In this document: piece by piece, positions 10,531 through 21,512 of the stretch
Layout of the letters: every line of letters starts with the position of its first letter
How positions within the stretch are numbered: position 1 is the stretch's first letter
From: Ctenosaura bakeri
Taxonomy: Eukaryota; Chordata; Lepidosauria; Squamata; Iguanidae
DNA: 64,000 bases
Assembly (NCBI GenBank): GCA_948474755.1
Contig: CAOLHI010000061.1
Coordinates: 496,001 to 560,000, forward strand
Reading direction: 5' to 3'
Translations under genes and position numbers: made by a program
The notes under the pieces: generated by a model
The model's input: only the letters and a program-made list of their open reading frames with translations
Told to the model about the DNA's origin: nothing
Database searches by the model: none

Positions 10531-11377
10531 AGTTGATTGATAAATACTCAGTCTGGTATACTAGAGGAAAAGCACATAGAAAATCATGAATATTAGATAA
10601 TAGCATGCACAACAAAAATAATTTATAAATCGGTGAATTAAAGCAACCTATAGGCTGGTTGCCACGATCCCCCTCCTGGGAACAGTGCTCAATCAGGTGG
10701 TCACAGAACAACTTCAGTCTCTCTTGGATGAAGTTGATTTTCTAGATCCATTTCAGTACAGTATCAGACTTTGATTTGGAGAAGAAAATGCATTGGTCAC
10801 CTCATAGAATAGCTTGCCTTAGGAGAAAGATACCTTGTTCTTCTGTTTTCCAGCAATGTGATGGCTCTCTAAGGATCCATTCCAGACATTTCATACTTTT
10901 TGTTAAGACTCCTTTAGATTCATTTGAAATTCCTTTGATGCTTTTACACAGTGAGAATCTTGCATAAGGCAAAACTGGATGCAATCTTTAGGAGCTCTTA
11001 TAAACAGAGGAGTATGTATGTTTGTATGCAGAGGAGTATGCATGTGTTTGTATTTATACACATGTACCCATGTTCTTTGTGTACAGCTTTATTTGTGTTT
11101 TGCATGATAAGTATTCAAAATCAGAACATTTGACTGCTACTTATCCTTTCTTTTCAGGTCCAGCACCATAAAATCAGAAGATCACTAAGCCATTTTATCA
11201 TCTGACCTGAAGAAGAGTTCTAGAGAATGCCAGGTCCCGGTCACTACTTTTAAAAGTGTTAATAAAGATACTCCATTATTGTTGCTTTTGAATTTTTTTT
11301 ATGATGTACCCATGGTTTTTGTAAGATTTTTCATAGCACTACAAAAATAAAATCTTAGGGTGGAGGCACTATATAGC
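10531..11377. other. Unassigned non-coding sequence
   Basis: No recognised feature. An imperfect duplication of 'agaggagtatg(t/c)atg' occurs at about 11006-11045. Confidence 0.5.
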
Positions 11378-11523
11378 CAAAAGCATTTTTTGCAGTTGAG
11401 GGAGGGGCATTTAGAATTCCTAGCCAAAGAGCTCTTTGGCCTCAGTAAACTCCAACTCCCAGAATTACAGAGGATGTTGAAAGTAGAATAATAGCACTAT
11501 GACAGTGTAGTGTGAAAAGGGCC
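11378..11523. mobile_element. MITE remnant (right part)
   Basis: The arm 'ggaggggcatttagaattcctagccaaagagctctttggcctcagtaaactcc' and the right terminus 'gtgtagtgtgaaaagggcc' match the palindromic MITE family. The left terminus is degenerate. Confidence 0.7.
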
Positions 11524-12224
11524 AAAGCAAGGTTAAGCAGTATATGGCTCATTTACCGGTACTTTTGAAAGGGGTAGTATATCTTGATAGTCTATAAACT
11601 AACCCCCCCCCCAATAATACCAACTCCCCTATCATTTTTTCTTGTTACCCCAGAGGTAATGCTTTGGGGAAAAATAGATTGTTGATGCGGGTTCACACCT
11701 GGCATGCAGAAAGAGAATGTTATATGTGAACATAATCGATTCTGATTGCTTTTTAAGAGTAATTGGTCCTATAAATTCAGTAGAGTCTTTCCTGAGTTAC
11801 GTGATGTATGAGAGACATGTTAAATTGCAACAGTAAGTAGATGATTGTCTTGGCTACCTTGTTAGAATGGATATGGAAGTCTTATTTATATTTCTGTTCT
11901 TGTTAGACTTCATCTTTAAAGATGATCCTGTAACCTGAGCATACATTACAAGTGGCTGTGTGAGTGGATTATATATAGTTCATTTAAATATGTATTTCTA
12001 AAAATAATATTGTCTTGGTTTTCATATAAATTGGCACAGGCACATATCTGTGAGATATCAATGTATATCTTTTCCATAAGAGCTGACAGCTTGAATTCTT
12101 TTCTTTTTCCTTGTGTTCCATTTGTTGTCACTGTAAATTTCCCTTCATTTCTTTCAAGCATACACACAGAGTGCAATCCCAGGATTCACTGAACCATATC
12201 ACAAAATTCACAATAAGGTACAAA
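11524..12224. other. Unassigned non-coding sequence
   Basis: No recognised feature apart from a C run near 11603-11611. Confidence 0.5.
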
Positions 12225-12264
12225 AATAGGGTACAAAAATCAAAGTTGATTTTTGTACCCTATT
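12225..12264. repeat. Perfect 19-bp inverted repeat with 2-bp spacer
   Basis: The arm at 12225-12243 and the arm at 12246-12264 are exact reverse complements, separated only by AG. The left arm core 'gggtacaaaaatcaa' is preceded by a partial direct repeat 'aggtacaaaaata'. It may be the core of a MITE or an inverted duplication. No flanking target duplication is visible. Confidence 0.9.
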
Positions 12265-13672
12265 GATTTTTGTGGGGGCTTCAAAATATGTGATATATCT
12301 GTGCTGGTAAACAAATTATTTACTGGAGAACAGTCATGCACACAAAATTCATGTGGTTTTCCCATGCAGAAAATGTATTTTGTGCTGAAAACATTATTTT
12401 TTCCCCCACAGAATATGCTGATTCTTGCAAAAGTTTTGGAATTTTTTGCAGAGAAACATGAGCTAGCTGTTGTTTGAGACCCAGTGGATATAGTGGTTGA
12501 GCACTGCACTGCAGCTCTTTCGAAACCAAGGTTTGAAAACCCACTGAGTGTTCTACACCATTGCCTCTTCTTGTGAATAAAGCCAAGAAATCTGGGACAA
12601 CACCAAGCTTTCATAATTCTCCTGAAATCCTAAATAGCTATTTTGAAACTGAAAAGCCCAAATATCACTCAGTCCACAGTTTTATAGTGCAAAACTGCTG
12701 CTCACTATAAAACTTAGTCTGAAGGTTTACAGTGAGTAGCAAATACTTTCCACATCACATAAGGCTGCTGATCTCCTTGAGTGGACAGCCTTTCTAGGAA
12801 TTCTGAACTATGAAATGGTAAATGCAGATACTATCAGTGCTAAATCTTCTCCTAATGATGGCAAGATGGGAAAGAAACCATTAGTTCTATCCAAAAAGCA
12901 GTATTGGCCTGCTTCTTTGTTCAGTCATACAGAAGGAAAGGCAAACAAACTGGAAATGATCTCTGGCACTAGGAAAACAAGACCATGCCTAGAGATATAT
13001 GAACCATGTTGTGTAGGGTTTTTGTTTTCCTTTTCAAAGAAGTTTGTGTCTTCTCTCACCTAGCTTGCCTTCCCCTCCCATTCTTTTCAGACTAAAATAA
13101 TTGAGCTTGTAGCAAGCAAGGACTCCCAAACTCACTCCACTTTTCTAGTAATCTGGGCTGTCCTGACGCTTGGCTCTTTATAGGCCAATGAGGAAGAAAA
13201 TATAGAAAATATAGAAAACTCCCCCGTGTGGGTCTACATGTAGAAAAATCGCTTGAGCTCATTTTATACCTTTGAGGCTGCAAGCATGCTTACACAATTA
13301 TAATAAATAATGCAAACAATAAGGAAATGACCTTCTACTGAGCCAGAAATGGGCTGCAGCAGCAGAATCATACAGTCTGAATTTACTTATTAGTTTTAGT
13401 AATTTCTCTATTTCTATGTGCAGATTCTTTAGTATTTCTTTTCTTCTTCTTCATGACTTCAGTGAAGATGCTGCTTCTAATGTTTAAATCATCGTATTTA
13501 CTTCCAGATTCTGAATTGCTCAGTTATCTCATCCTGTTTCTCTATTGAATAAACAATTGCCCATAATTTCTATGGCCTCTGCCCTGGCAGATGGGGAAGC
13601 ACATGGGGACCTCACTCCAGGTCTTTGAAACCACAAAGCTTTTCTGCACTTTTTAAAAGGGGGGGAATTTTA
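12265..13672. other. Unassigned non-coding sequence with a tRNA-like SINE trace
   Basis: The stretch 12477-12545 ('acccagtggatatagtggttgagcactgcactgcag') resembles a tRNA-derived SINE head, but it is too diverged to assign. Nothing else is recognised. A plus-strand frame at 12815-13063 has no domain content. Confidence 0.4.
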
Positions 13673-14105
13673 GGTCCTTTTCACACCTTACCTTTTCGTG
13701 GCACTGGGGTGCGGGAATCACACGAGTAGCCTCTTGCAAGAGGCTCTTGTGTTCCCTGCTGCTTCGCCTTGGCAGCCACTGCCTGCTAGCAAGCAGGCAG
13801 CATGAGAGCTCCTCCTCTTCCTTCTGCAGCACAGCCTGGGATTTTCCCAGGCTGCACTGAGGCAGGAAATGTGAGCACCATGGCTCCAGGGGCTCTGCAT
13901 GCATGGTAAGTGTGTGCGGGGCCCTGGAGCAATGTGCAATCACACACCATTTTCAGCTAGAAGCCAAAAATGAAATAGTGAGCAACTGGCACCTGCCAGC
14001 CCCAGCAGTGTTGCATAGTTGTGAGGACATCATGTGGACGGCTCCTTCCAATTGCGCTATGCTCCAGAGGCCCTTTTGCATGGCAAATGCTGTGCAAAAA
14101 GGGCC
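13673..14105. mobile_element. 433-bp foldback MITE with TTA target duplication
   Basis: Starts 'ggtccttttcacacc' and ends 'gtgcaaaaagggcc', with TTA at 13670-13672 and 14106-14108. It contains the family motifs 'gaggctcttgtg', 'cttctgcagcacagcctgggattttcccaggctgcac' and the right-end hairpin 'ggcccttttgcatggcaaatgc'. It is in the opposite relative orientation to the copy at 42316. Confidence 0.87.
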
Positions 14106-15880
14106 TTAGCCATGAAGGTAAACTAAACCTTCTTATCCCACCCAACCTGCAAATTCAGGAAACTGGCTGAAACATCCATCTCCAGTGTCTTTCTATTTTC
14201 ATTCTCCTTTTTCTTTCCCCTCCAAAAAGTATTGCTGAAAAATATTATCCCGCCACTATTAAAAAGGTCCATATAAATCTAACACAGTAATATAGTCTAA
14301 CTGTAGTGTCAGTTACTGTAAAAGAAAATGTTATGAAAAGTAACAACAAATTTTTTTAAAAAAAATGTTTATGCCACTCTGCATGAGATTACAAGCGTTT
14401 TTCTACATTTATAGATGTAGAAAAAATGTAAATAAATTTTATCTACAAAAAAGCTTTTTTTTTCAGGAAATGTACAGAAAACAGAAAAGTACACTCTGTT
14501 ATTTGCAAATATGGTGTTACACAAAAACAGTGGTGTTTGGGTGCACAACTCAAGCTTTTTGTGAAAACATTTTTTTTAAAAAAAAAAGTCTGCAAATGTG
14601 AAACATTTCATGACAGCTGACATTGTCTTCATATATCAAGATACTATTTGTTATGAAAACCAAGAAAATTAATGAGTACAATTTTAATCTCTATTACTAG
14701 CATTGTATGACACACGTACAGTCCTTCTTTTAACAATCTCCATATAGTCTATGAATATTTTAATACATTCTCAAAATCTGTACCACTCCAAATGACCACA
14801 CATGCCAAATGGCCACACATTTATACCTCTTTTCTACACCAGCTTATTTGAATCTTCTTTGAGTGGCACTAGGACTGACTTTTGGCCAGTAATGCTGGCC
14901 ATTTTGCTTTCCCCCACCCCACAAGTCAGAAAGGTATGGAAAATCCCATCACTGATATCTTACATTGGAGCATAGTTGTGTTTGCAGCTCTGTATCCTCC
15001 CCACCCCCCGCAGTTGGGGGGTGGGATTAGCAACTGCTTCTGCTTCTGCTGCTGTTTATTAGTGGGGAACAGAGAGGAAGAAGGGAGCAAACCATGTAAT
15101 AGCAGCTGGACTCAGCTTGATGTGTTGGGTGAAAGGGATGGAAATGAGGGTGCACCCTCAGATGGAGTGCACCTTCCTTTTCCTTTCTGCAGGAACCCAG
15201 AGCTGTATCTTCATGGTCAGAACTGTCTCCCCACTCTCTGTTTCCAGAGGCAAGAAGCAACAGCAGCCCCTCCCAGGCCTTGACAATTGTCTGAGGTTTT
15301 GGGTCAGAGTATGATGGCCTTGTGACCCATCCAAATAGGGACATGCACATGTGTAAGCCACATGTATACTGGGTAGGTTCACAACGGAAAAAACTGAGTT
15401 CTCAGAAAGTGAATCCAGGTCTTAGGAAAAAAAATATTTTCTAGTTTAATCTGGCAATAAAACTCTTTTGTCATTTTTAAAACTACTTCCAAAGTACCAC
15501 ATTTTGCACCAGAAATCCATCATGGTCAACAAGTGGACAATTTAAATAATCTTTAGCTCATTAATGATACCTGTTCTTGTTTAGTTTTGCAACTCTAATG
15601 CTGAGAAGCTTTATTACATATTTATATAGACTAACTATTCATACATTTCATACTCCATTAAGTTATTAGTGAAGTCTCATTTCTCCAAAGGGTTGAATGG
15701 ACCATTCTGTTTCTGGTCTGTATCACTTTGGCACACATATATAGGGTGACATCTTGTTAGTGGCACACACATACATAAGTTTCCCTAACCCTTGTTTATA
15801 TCTTTCTTTAGGATCTGCAGAAGTTGGCCTTCCTTTCCTCTCTCCATAGTGCCCAAAGCCCCCCAATGTACCATAAAGTT
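14106..15880. other. Unassigned non-coding sequence
   Basis: No gene found. A 133-codon plus-strand frame at 14882-15283 and overlapping minus-strand frames lack recognisable domains, and stops saturate the flanks. Confidence 0.45.
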
Positions 15881-16650
15881 TCTGGAGTCCCCTGAACAGC
15901 CAGTCTGTACCTCATGGGTAGCAGGCAGGATTTGTCCTATCTCAGTCCTGGCACAGCTGATAAATCAAACAAAACAAACTGAATATCTCCCAACTCGTTA
16001 CTTACTTCCAGGTAGTAAGCAAGGAGTTATAATTAATGTCCAACATAAACAAAGTCTGCCAGGATTTCAGGGCAAGGGAGTGTCCAACGACAAGCCAAAC
16101 ATTTGTCAAGGCATCCAGCAAGGTAGCAGGTCAGATAAGCTCTGACAACTCCTGGAGGGGAAGATGCCAGCTAAATAGACCCAAAGTCTAGGGCAGTTGT
16201 GCCTTGATTGATTGTTGCCAGTTATACATTCTGAGAGAGAGATGCTGGGTCTTTCTTTGTTGCTTGTGCTGTGCAAAGCTGGGTCTAGGTAAGTGTTCTT
16301 CTGTATCTGAAGAGGCAGGACTCTGTTGGAGCTGGCACCACCCTCTGTTCTGTTTCTGGCCCTGTAGCCTCTCTCTGTACAGCAGGTCCTGAGATGCCCC
16401 CTGTTTCAGTCTTTGGCATGCTTTCTGCTTCTGACTCTGAGTCAGAGTCCATGCTCTGGAAGCAGGGCATGACAGGACTGGAGAATCATCTATGTCCACA
16501 TAACCAGATAAGAAGTAATATTATCATCAACTGAGGTGTCCCAGGGTTATCCAAAGGTCTCAGTGCTTCTGTAATCACTTTGGTCTGGCTACAAGCACAT
16601 AGCCAGACACTTTTATGGTCCTGTCCACTCCCCATTAGGTACAGAGTGGC
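15881..16650 (-). mobile_element. Possible degenerate LTR-retroelement segment, antisense
   Basis: The minus strand at 16285-16470 encodes an acidic Ser/Asp/Glu run (SDSESEAES) inside a short open frame. The segment shares the exact 18-base string 'aactcctggaggggaaga' with about 37418-37440, which suggests a dispersed repeat. Composition and layout recall lizard Gypsy-type elements. No protease, reverse transcriptase or LTR boundary could be shown. Confidence 0.3.
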
Positions 16651-18111
16651 CACGGGGTGTGCCTCAGAGGTAGTACATTAAATCCAGAGGAGTAATATAT
16701 GACTCAGCCTAGGATAGGTTTGTGTGTGCTACTATTATGCTTCACTTAGCCATATCTGATTTCAGTAATTCATCCCAAACTCAATTCCATCTTCTTTCTC
16801 CATGAACCTGAATTATTTTAATTTTTTTCTTTTTTTTAGCAGGATATATATGCCTTGCAGGCATTTCACCATCAATTATATATTTTTTGTACACAATTTA
16901 CAAGCATACTTATTTTATACACTTTTGGGCATATTCTGAACCACTGAGTTTATCATAACTGCATCAGACTTAAAAATTGCAGACTGAATCCCTTGAACAT
17001 TATTATTTGTATGATAAGAATTACATTGTCTCATTCATTCAGTAAACTTCTCTGGAGTCTGAATTTTCATAAATCCTCCATATCATTCACATTCAGAGGA
17101 ACGGTAAGGCCATTCGGAAAGGTGTCCAGTCTCAGTTGTATCATAAATGTCAGGAGAAGACTTGGACACCAAAGGTAGGAATTCATACGGGGAGCAATAG
17201 GTTCAGAGTCAATGCCAGTATTCCATTTCTCAGTCTCCCTCGATGAACCTTAATCCATTCCCAAACAGCTAGTAATACAGAGGGTCGAAAAGGAATATAA
17301 TAAACAAGACATAGGGCATAAGGGCACAGGAAGACAGACAGCCTCAGTTCTGCTTCCCTTTGCAGTTGCTTGGTCTTTTATACACTGCTCTGTTAAGGAA
17401 AGCCTGGAGTGGAGAGGCTGAAAAGATCAATAACAAGACAGGGTGGTTGTTGTTGGTTTGTGGTTTGCCTGTCATAAACCATAATCAATATTTACTGGAG
17501 CAATAATATACTTAGGAAACTATGGCCCCAGCATGATGAAGTTGCTAGGAAAAGAAAACTGGCGTTTAAGGTCTTTGGAGGGAAATGGCAGCTTCTTCAT
17601 GATCATTTGGGTGATCTCGGGTTTCTTTCTTCATTTATTCAGGGAGACTTCATTAGTGTTTAAATCACAGAATGAGGAGGTAGGAATCCCCAGAATGGAG
17701 AGACTCTCAGAAGCTAGTATATTTAGTGACTTGACAATGCAATTCCCCCGTTCAATACCTGCCTCCTGAAAATTTCTAACAGTCATGGCAGAGAAACTGA
17801 ATCTATACTTCGTGACTCTGCCTTACACCTCCCTGCTGTGAAACTCAATGCATCAGATCTTCCCTATCCCATTCATTGGGTTACAATTATGGTTGTCATT
17901 TGTCACTCACTCATTATAGCAAAGCTTTCAATTTTGCTCTTTAAGGACACAAATACACTGGCAAAGCTGGTAAAGTGATTTTTTAAAACAACAGAAACAA
18001 TGAAGAAATAGAAAGAAGTGTAGATTTCTGAAAATATGTGAATATATTTTAAAATGGGTAAAATAGATAAACGTAAATATATAGATATAGATATAGATGA
18101 ATGTCTGTCTA
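16651..18111. other. Unassigned non-coding sequence
   Basis: No recognised gene or repeat. The last part has short GATATA-type low-complexity sequence near 18080-18100. Confidence 0.45.
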
Positions 18112-18131
18112 TCTACTATATAAAAATCAAT

Positions 18132-18311
18132 GGCCATTTCCGCACTAGCCTGTTACAGCGCGATGATTCCACTTTCAACCTCCTCTGGAATCCTGGGGTT
18201 TGCAGTTTCGGGAGGGGCCAGCCGGCCCCTCCCGAAACTGCAAACCCCAGGATTCCAGAGGAGGTTGAAAGTGGAATCATCGCGCTATAACAGGCTAGTG
18301 CGGAAATGGCC
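18132..18311. mobile_element. 180-bp near-perfect palindromic MITE
   Basis: Arms of about 87 bp are reverse complements with essentially one mismatch ('gttacagcgcg' against 'gttatagcgcg'). The ends are 'ggccatttccgcactagcctg'. AAT flanks both sides (18129-18131 and 18312-18314), and the second Helitron copy shows the uninterrupted site. The high arm identity suggests a recent insertion or maintenance by gene conversion. Confidence 0.88.
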
Positions 18312-18783
18312 AATGTTTGTCTGTGAGTTTGTCTGTTTGTCTATGTCAGGCAGGCAAAAACTTCAAGCGATTGGCTGAGTGAAGCGAAAAGGCCTCATAT
18401 GATTGGCTGCCTGAGAAGATTCTATGGAATCCTGGGGTTGGCAATTTAGGGAGGAGCCTGTAGAATTCTCAGCAGGGAGCTCTTGGGCCTCAAGCTGGTT
18501 GCTATGGTGATAGGGAAAATTTACATGCACTGGACGAGGCAGTTTGGGGAATCAGAGACACAGAATCTCAAATCTACCGCATCTACTTCCTAAGGTAAGG
18601 TAAAGTGATTCCTAAGGTATTTCTAACAAGTATTGGCTGTCTGTGAAAATTCTATGGAAACTTGGGGTTTTCAGTTTAGGGAAGGGGCCTTTAGAATTCT
18701 AAGCTAGAGAATAGGCCAGTTGCTATGGAGATGAGGCCTAGCAGCAAGAAGGAAGAGGGCATTGTATTTCTTCAGGAACCCAG

Positions 18784-19642
18784 TGTTACCACAGTTATGA
18801 TATGTCTGGTGAGAGCACTAGATATTGCTTGATATCAATTTGGCCTTTGCTTGACCTTTCTCTGCCACCCTACTCCACGTGTTTGCAGAGGTCCACGTAT
18901 TAGGTGCAGCCATTAATGGCTGTAAATTCCAAACCTCATTTAGGCGGGCAACTTAAGCCTCTTCGATGCTTCAGGGAGAAACCTTCTTGCAAACTGGCCT
19001 TGCTCAGTGCGAATCTACACAAAGACGCACAAGTGCCGAGCCATTCCTTTATGTTGGGCCATTTGCATACTGGCCATACTATTGTCATCAAGTGCTAAGC
19101 ACATCATGTAAAACTTGACCTTTTCCAACGCCTTTGTCCAGCTACAAATTTCCTTTGTTCTCACCGAGCATGGCATGACCTGTAGGTAAAATCCACCTTA
19201 TAAAAACCCCCAATTCCAAGTCCTCCTCAGACTGCTTGGACTACTTTGGACTTCCATCCCGCCTTGCTGTCGGTTTGTCCAGTGAGCTCCCCTCAGCGAA
19301 CCGCGCTGAGTTTCTTACCCTGCAACCTCCTCTTCTCTCCAGGACTACAAGAACAGGTGTTGTATTACCCATTCCCCCAAAACTCTCCATTTCTATTTCT
19401 CAGTTAGTTAGTGTATGTCGTGTCCTCCGTGTTGTTTGTCTTCAATAAAATATTATTTGCTGCTTTAAACTTGTCTAGCCACTCTCTGACCTGACGCTGT
19501 ATACATAGGGTTAAAGATCTCAGCTAAAGTTACCCTGCCTCTAGCTAGCTTAAGAGAGTGCTCGAGTCTAATTTCCCCCATCTTGTGTTTTTATTTGATA
19601 ATTTGGGCACCCCTCCCGGGACCCCCAACATACAGGGTAACA
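18784..19642 (+). mobile_element. ERV-type solo LTR (subfamily A), TSD CCAG
   Basis: The sequence starts TGTTACC and ends GGTAACA, the inverted TG...CA termini of retroviral LTRs, and is flanked by CCAG on both sides (18780-18783 and 19643-19646). A TATA box 'cttataaaaa' lies at about 19197-19206 and a polyadenylation signal AATAAA at 19444-19449, so U3, R and U5 are in the expected order. There is no primer-binding site or internal gene next to it, so it is a recombination-derived solo LTR of 859 bp. It lies inside the Helitron tandem unit, and the split 'caaccca|gcct' repeat confirms the exact site. Open frames inside it are not genes. Confidence 0.9.
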
Positions 19643-20029
19643 CCAGCCTTTGTATGTTAACAACTCTGAATACAGACTGGATTGGGGAATATGGGGAAAA
19701 GTTACAGGTACTGGAATAGGCCAGTTGCTATAGAGATGAGGCCTAGCACCAAGGAGGAGGACAGTGTATTCCCTCAGCAACCCAACCTCTCTATGTTAAT
19801 AAACTGAATACAAATTGCATTGCTAAATATGGGGAAAAGTTACAGGTACTGGAGAAGACAGCTTTTTGAGTTCTTAAGAGGAAGATAAAATCTTGGGCAA
19901 TGCCAGATAAATACGCTAGCCTGTGTATAAAATTAAAGGAAATCTCTAAAATCAAACCAGGCATAGGGAACAACACACAATAATGATAGGGATATATGGT
20001 ATAACAATTTGCCACAAACACTGGACGTC

Positions 20030-20119
20030 TTTCAGGGTTGTTTCAGTTATGCGTTCCTGCACAGCAAGGGGGTGGACTGAATGGCCTTTGTGCTCTCTTC
20101 CAGCTCTAAGATTCCATGG
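20030..20119 (+). mobile_element. CR1/L3-type LINE 3' end fragment
   Basis: The phrase 'gcgttcctgcacagcaagggggtggactgaatggcctttgtgctctcttccagctctaagattccatgg' is the conserved 3' tail of reptile CR1/L3 LINEs in sense orientation. Confidence 0.8.
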
Positions 20120-20190
20120 AAACAAATCATAGCTGTTGCATAGAAGCTAAATATCACAGTCACTTTTTGGTGAGATAGCAATATTTACCA

Positions 20191-20191
20191 C

Positions 20192-20244
<53 letters not shown>

Positions 20245-20280
20245 CATATGCATATGCATATGCATATGCATATGTATATG
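20191..20280. repeat. (TA)n-(TG)n-(CATATG)n compound microsatellite
   Basis: About ten TA units are followed by about 15 TG units and then five or more CATATG units, all in direct succession. Confidence 0.97.
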
Positions 20281-20640
20281 TAGAGACAAGCTTCTGGTAT
20301 TTCTCTAATCATGCATTGGCCAGGACTGTAGGGCATTGAATCTCCAAACAACCTAATATGGAAAACCAGTATTTAGAAACTGTGGGGAGGGGAATCAGAC
20401 AAATAGCCTAAAGGCATTATCACAAACACTTGTATGATTGCCTGTTTTTTTCCTCCGATTCACATTTTCAGATACAGAAAACAAAAAGCCCATCTGAACA
20501 GTTCAAGACATAAAGGATGACCCCCCCCCCAAAAAAGGTTATTTGACACATTACATGACAACCAACAGCACAAATCAATCCTGGATTTGTCTTTAGGGCT
20601 GCTGTATAATATGTATGTTACCAAATATGTTCATTCGTAA
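20281..20640. other. Unassigned non-coding sequence
   Basis: Nothing recognised apart from a C/A homopolymer junction at 20521-20536. Confidence 0.5.
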
Positions 20641-20644
20641 TTTA

Positions 20645-21260
20645 GATTTTTGAGTCAGTGTCAGGGTTTAACTCCCAGCCCATGATTAACAGCCAGCAAG
20701 GGAAGGAAAGCAACAGTTCTTGCCAAGGAGGAGGAGGCGCAGCGGGGAGTGTCCAGTGCTAACAAACTAGTAGTAACACTGAGTCGGAAGCTGAAGTCAA
20801 AGTTAGTCCAAGAAAGTCAAGAATGCTGAAAGTCTGTCCAAGAAGTCAAGAATGCCAGAATGCAAGGGCTGTGGCAGCTTGAATAGCGATTTGCTACAAT
20901 CAAAAAGCAAGCCCCACCAACAGACTTAAATAATAGGGAGAACAGTTGTTTTTAATTAGCATCCTGTCTCTTTAATCTCAGCAAAACAGCTTCCCTCTGG
21001 GTTGCCCTCTTTTGCCTCCTCCGTGACTGCTGGGTAGGGGGCAGAGGTGACTCTAATTCCCCTAAATCATTACTGACCCCTTCTCCCTCTGGCGGTAAAG
21101 TGTCCATCTCAGCTTGCCTTTCAGAAGGTGGAGGCCCCAGCAAGATAGATTGCTCTATCTACAGGTATTGGCTGTATGGTCTGTTTCTGGCAAGATAAAT
21201 TCCTTCCTTGACCTCTGATCTCTCATCTATCACAGTCAGGGACAAGCAACCTGGTACACT
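20645..21260 (-). mobile_element. Possible degenerate LTR-retroelement segment
   Basis: The segment starts with TGTCAGGG and contains repeated 'gtccaagaa(a)gtcaagaatgc' phrases at about 20806-20870, in the style of lizard LTR elements read antisense. A minus-strand frame at 20952-21143 has Arg/Lys-rich and Pro-rich stretches but no identifiable domain. Boundaries and class are uncertain. Confidence 0.3.
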
Positions 21261-21464
21261 TTAGATCTTTTAGGCTGCATCTCTCCCTTTCTCTAACTAG
21301 TGGTCAGGCTGGTTGAGGAACACCAGTGCCCCCTCCAAGTATAGCTGATTCCTTTAAAAAGTATAAGGTAATTGTGTCTACAAATGTAAAATATGTTGCC
21401 ATCCAGAAGTCACAGCTAGAAAGTTCAAAAGGAAGGACAGGAGGACATATAGACTAGAATGTCT

Positions 21465-21512
21465 GGACGGACGGACGGACGGACAGAGAGACAGAGAGAC
21501 AGAGAGACAGAG
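21465..21512. repeat. (GGAC)n-(AGAGAC)n microsatellite
   Basis: GGAC units pass directly into ACAGAGAG units. Confidence 0.95.

Larger units (their letters stand above)
18112..19919 (+). mobile_element. Non-autonomous Helitron with two nested insertions
   Basis: The element begins TC ('tctactatataaaaatcaat') after an A at 18111 and ends in CTAG at 19916-19919, the CTRR terminus of Helitrons. The 3' flanking base is C where T is expected, which I read as a point mutation. The body has tandem units of about 137 bp ('ggccagttgctat...gaggcctagcancaaggagg...ttccctcagcaaccca...ggggaaaagttacaggtactgg'). It is interrupted by a MITE (18132-18311) and a solo LTR (18784-19642). Without these it is about 760 bp, comparable to the inverted copy at 50510-51199. 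There is no Rep/helicase coding, so it needs an autonomous partner. Confidence 0.82.

Noticed and set aside
14882..15283. 133-codon plus-strand open frame with overlapping minus frames
   Set aside because: No recognisable motif, low-complexity Cys/Phe and Gly runs, and no splice signals that form a gene model.
16993..17178. Possible small exon
   Set aside because: A 61-codon frame with no family resemblance and no acceptor/donor pair I could defend.
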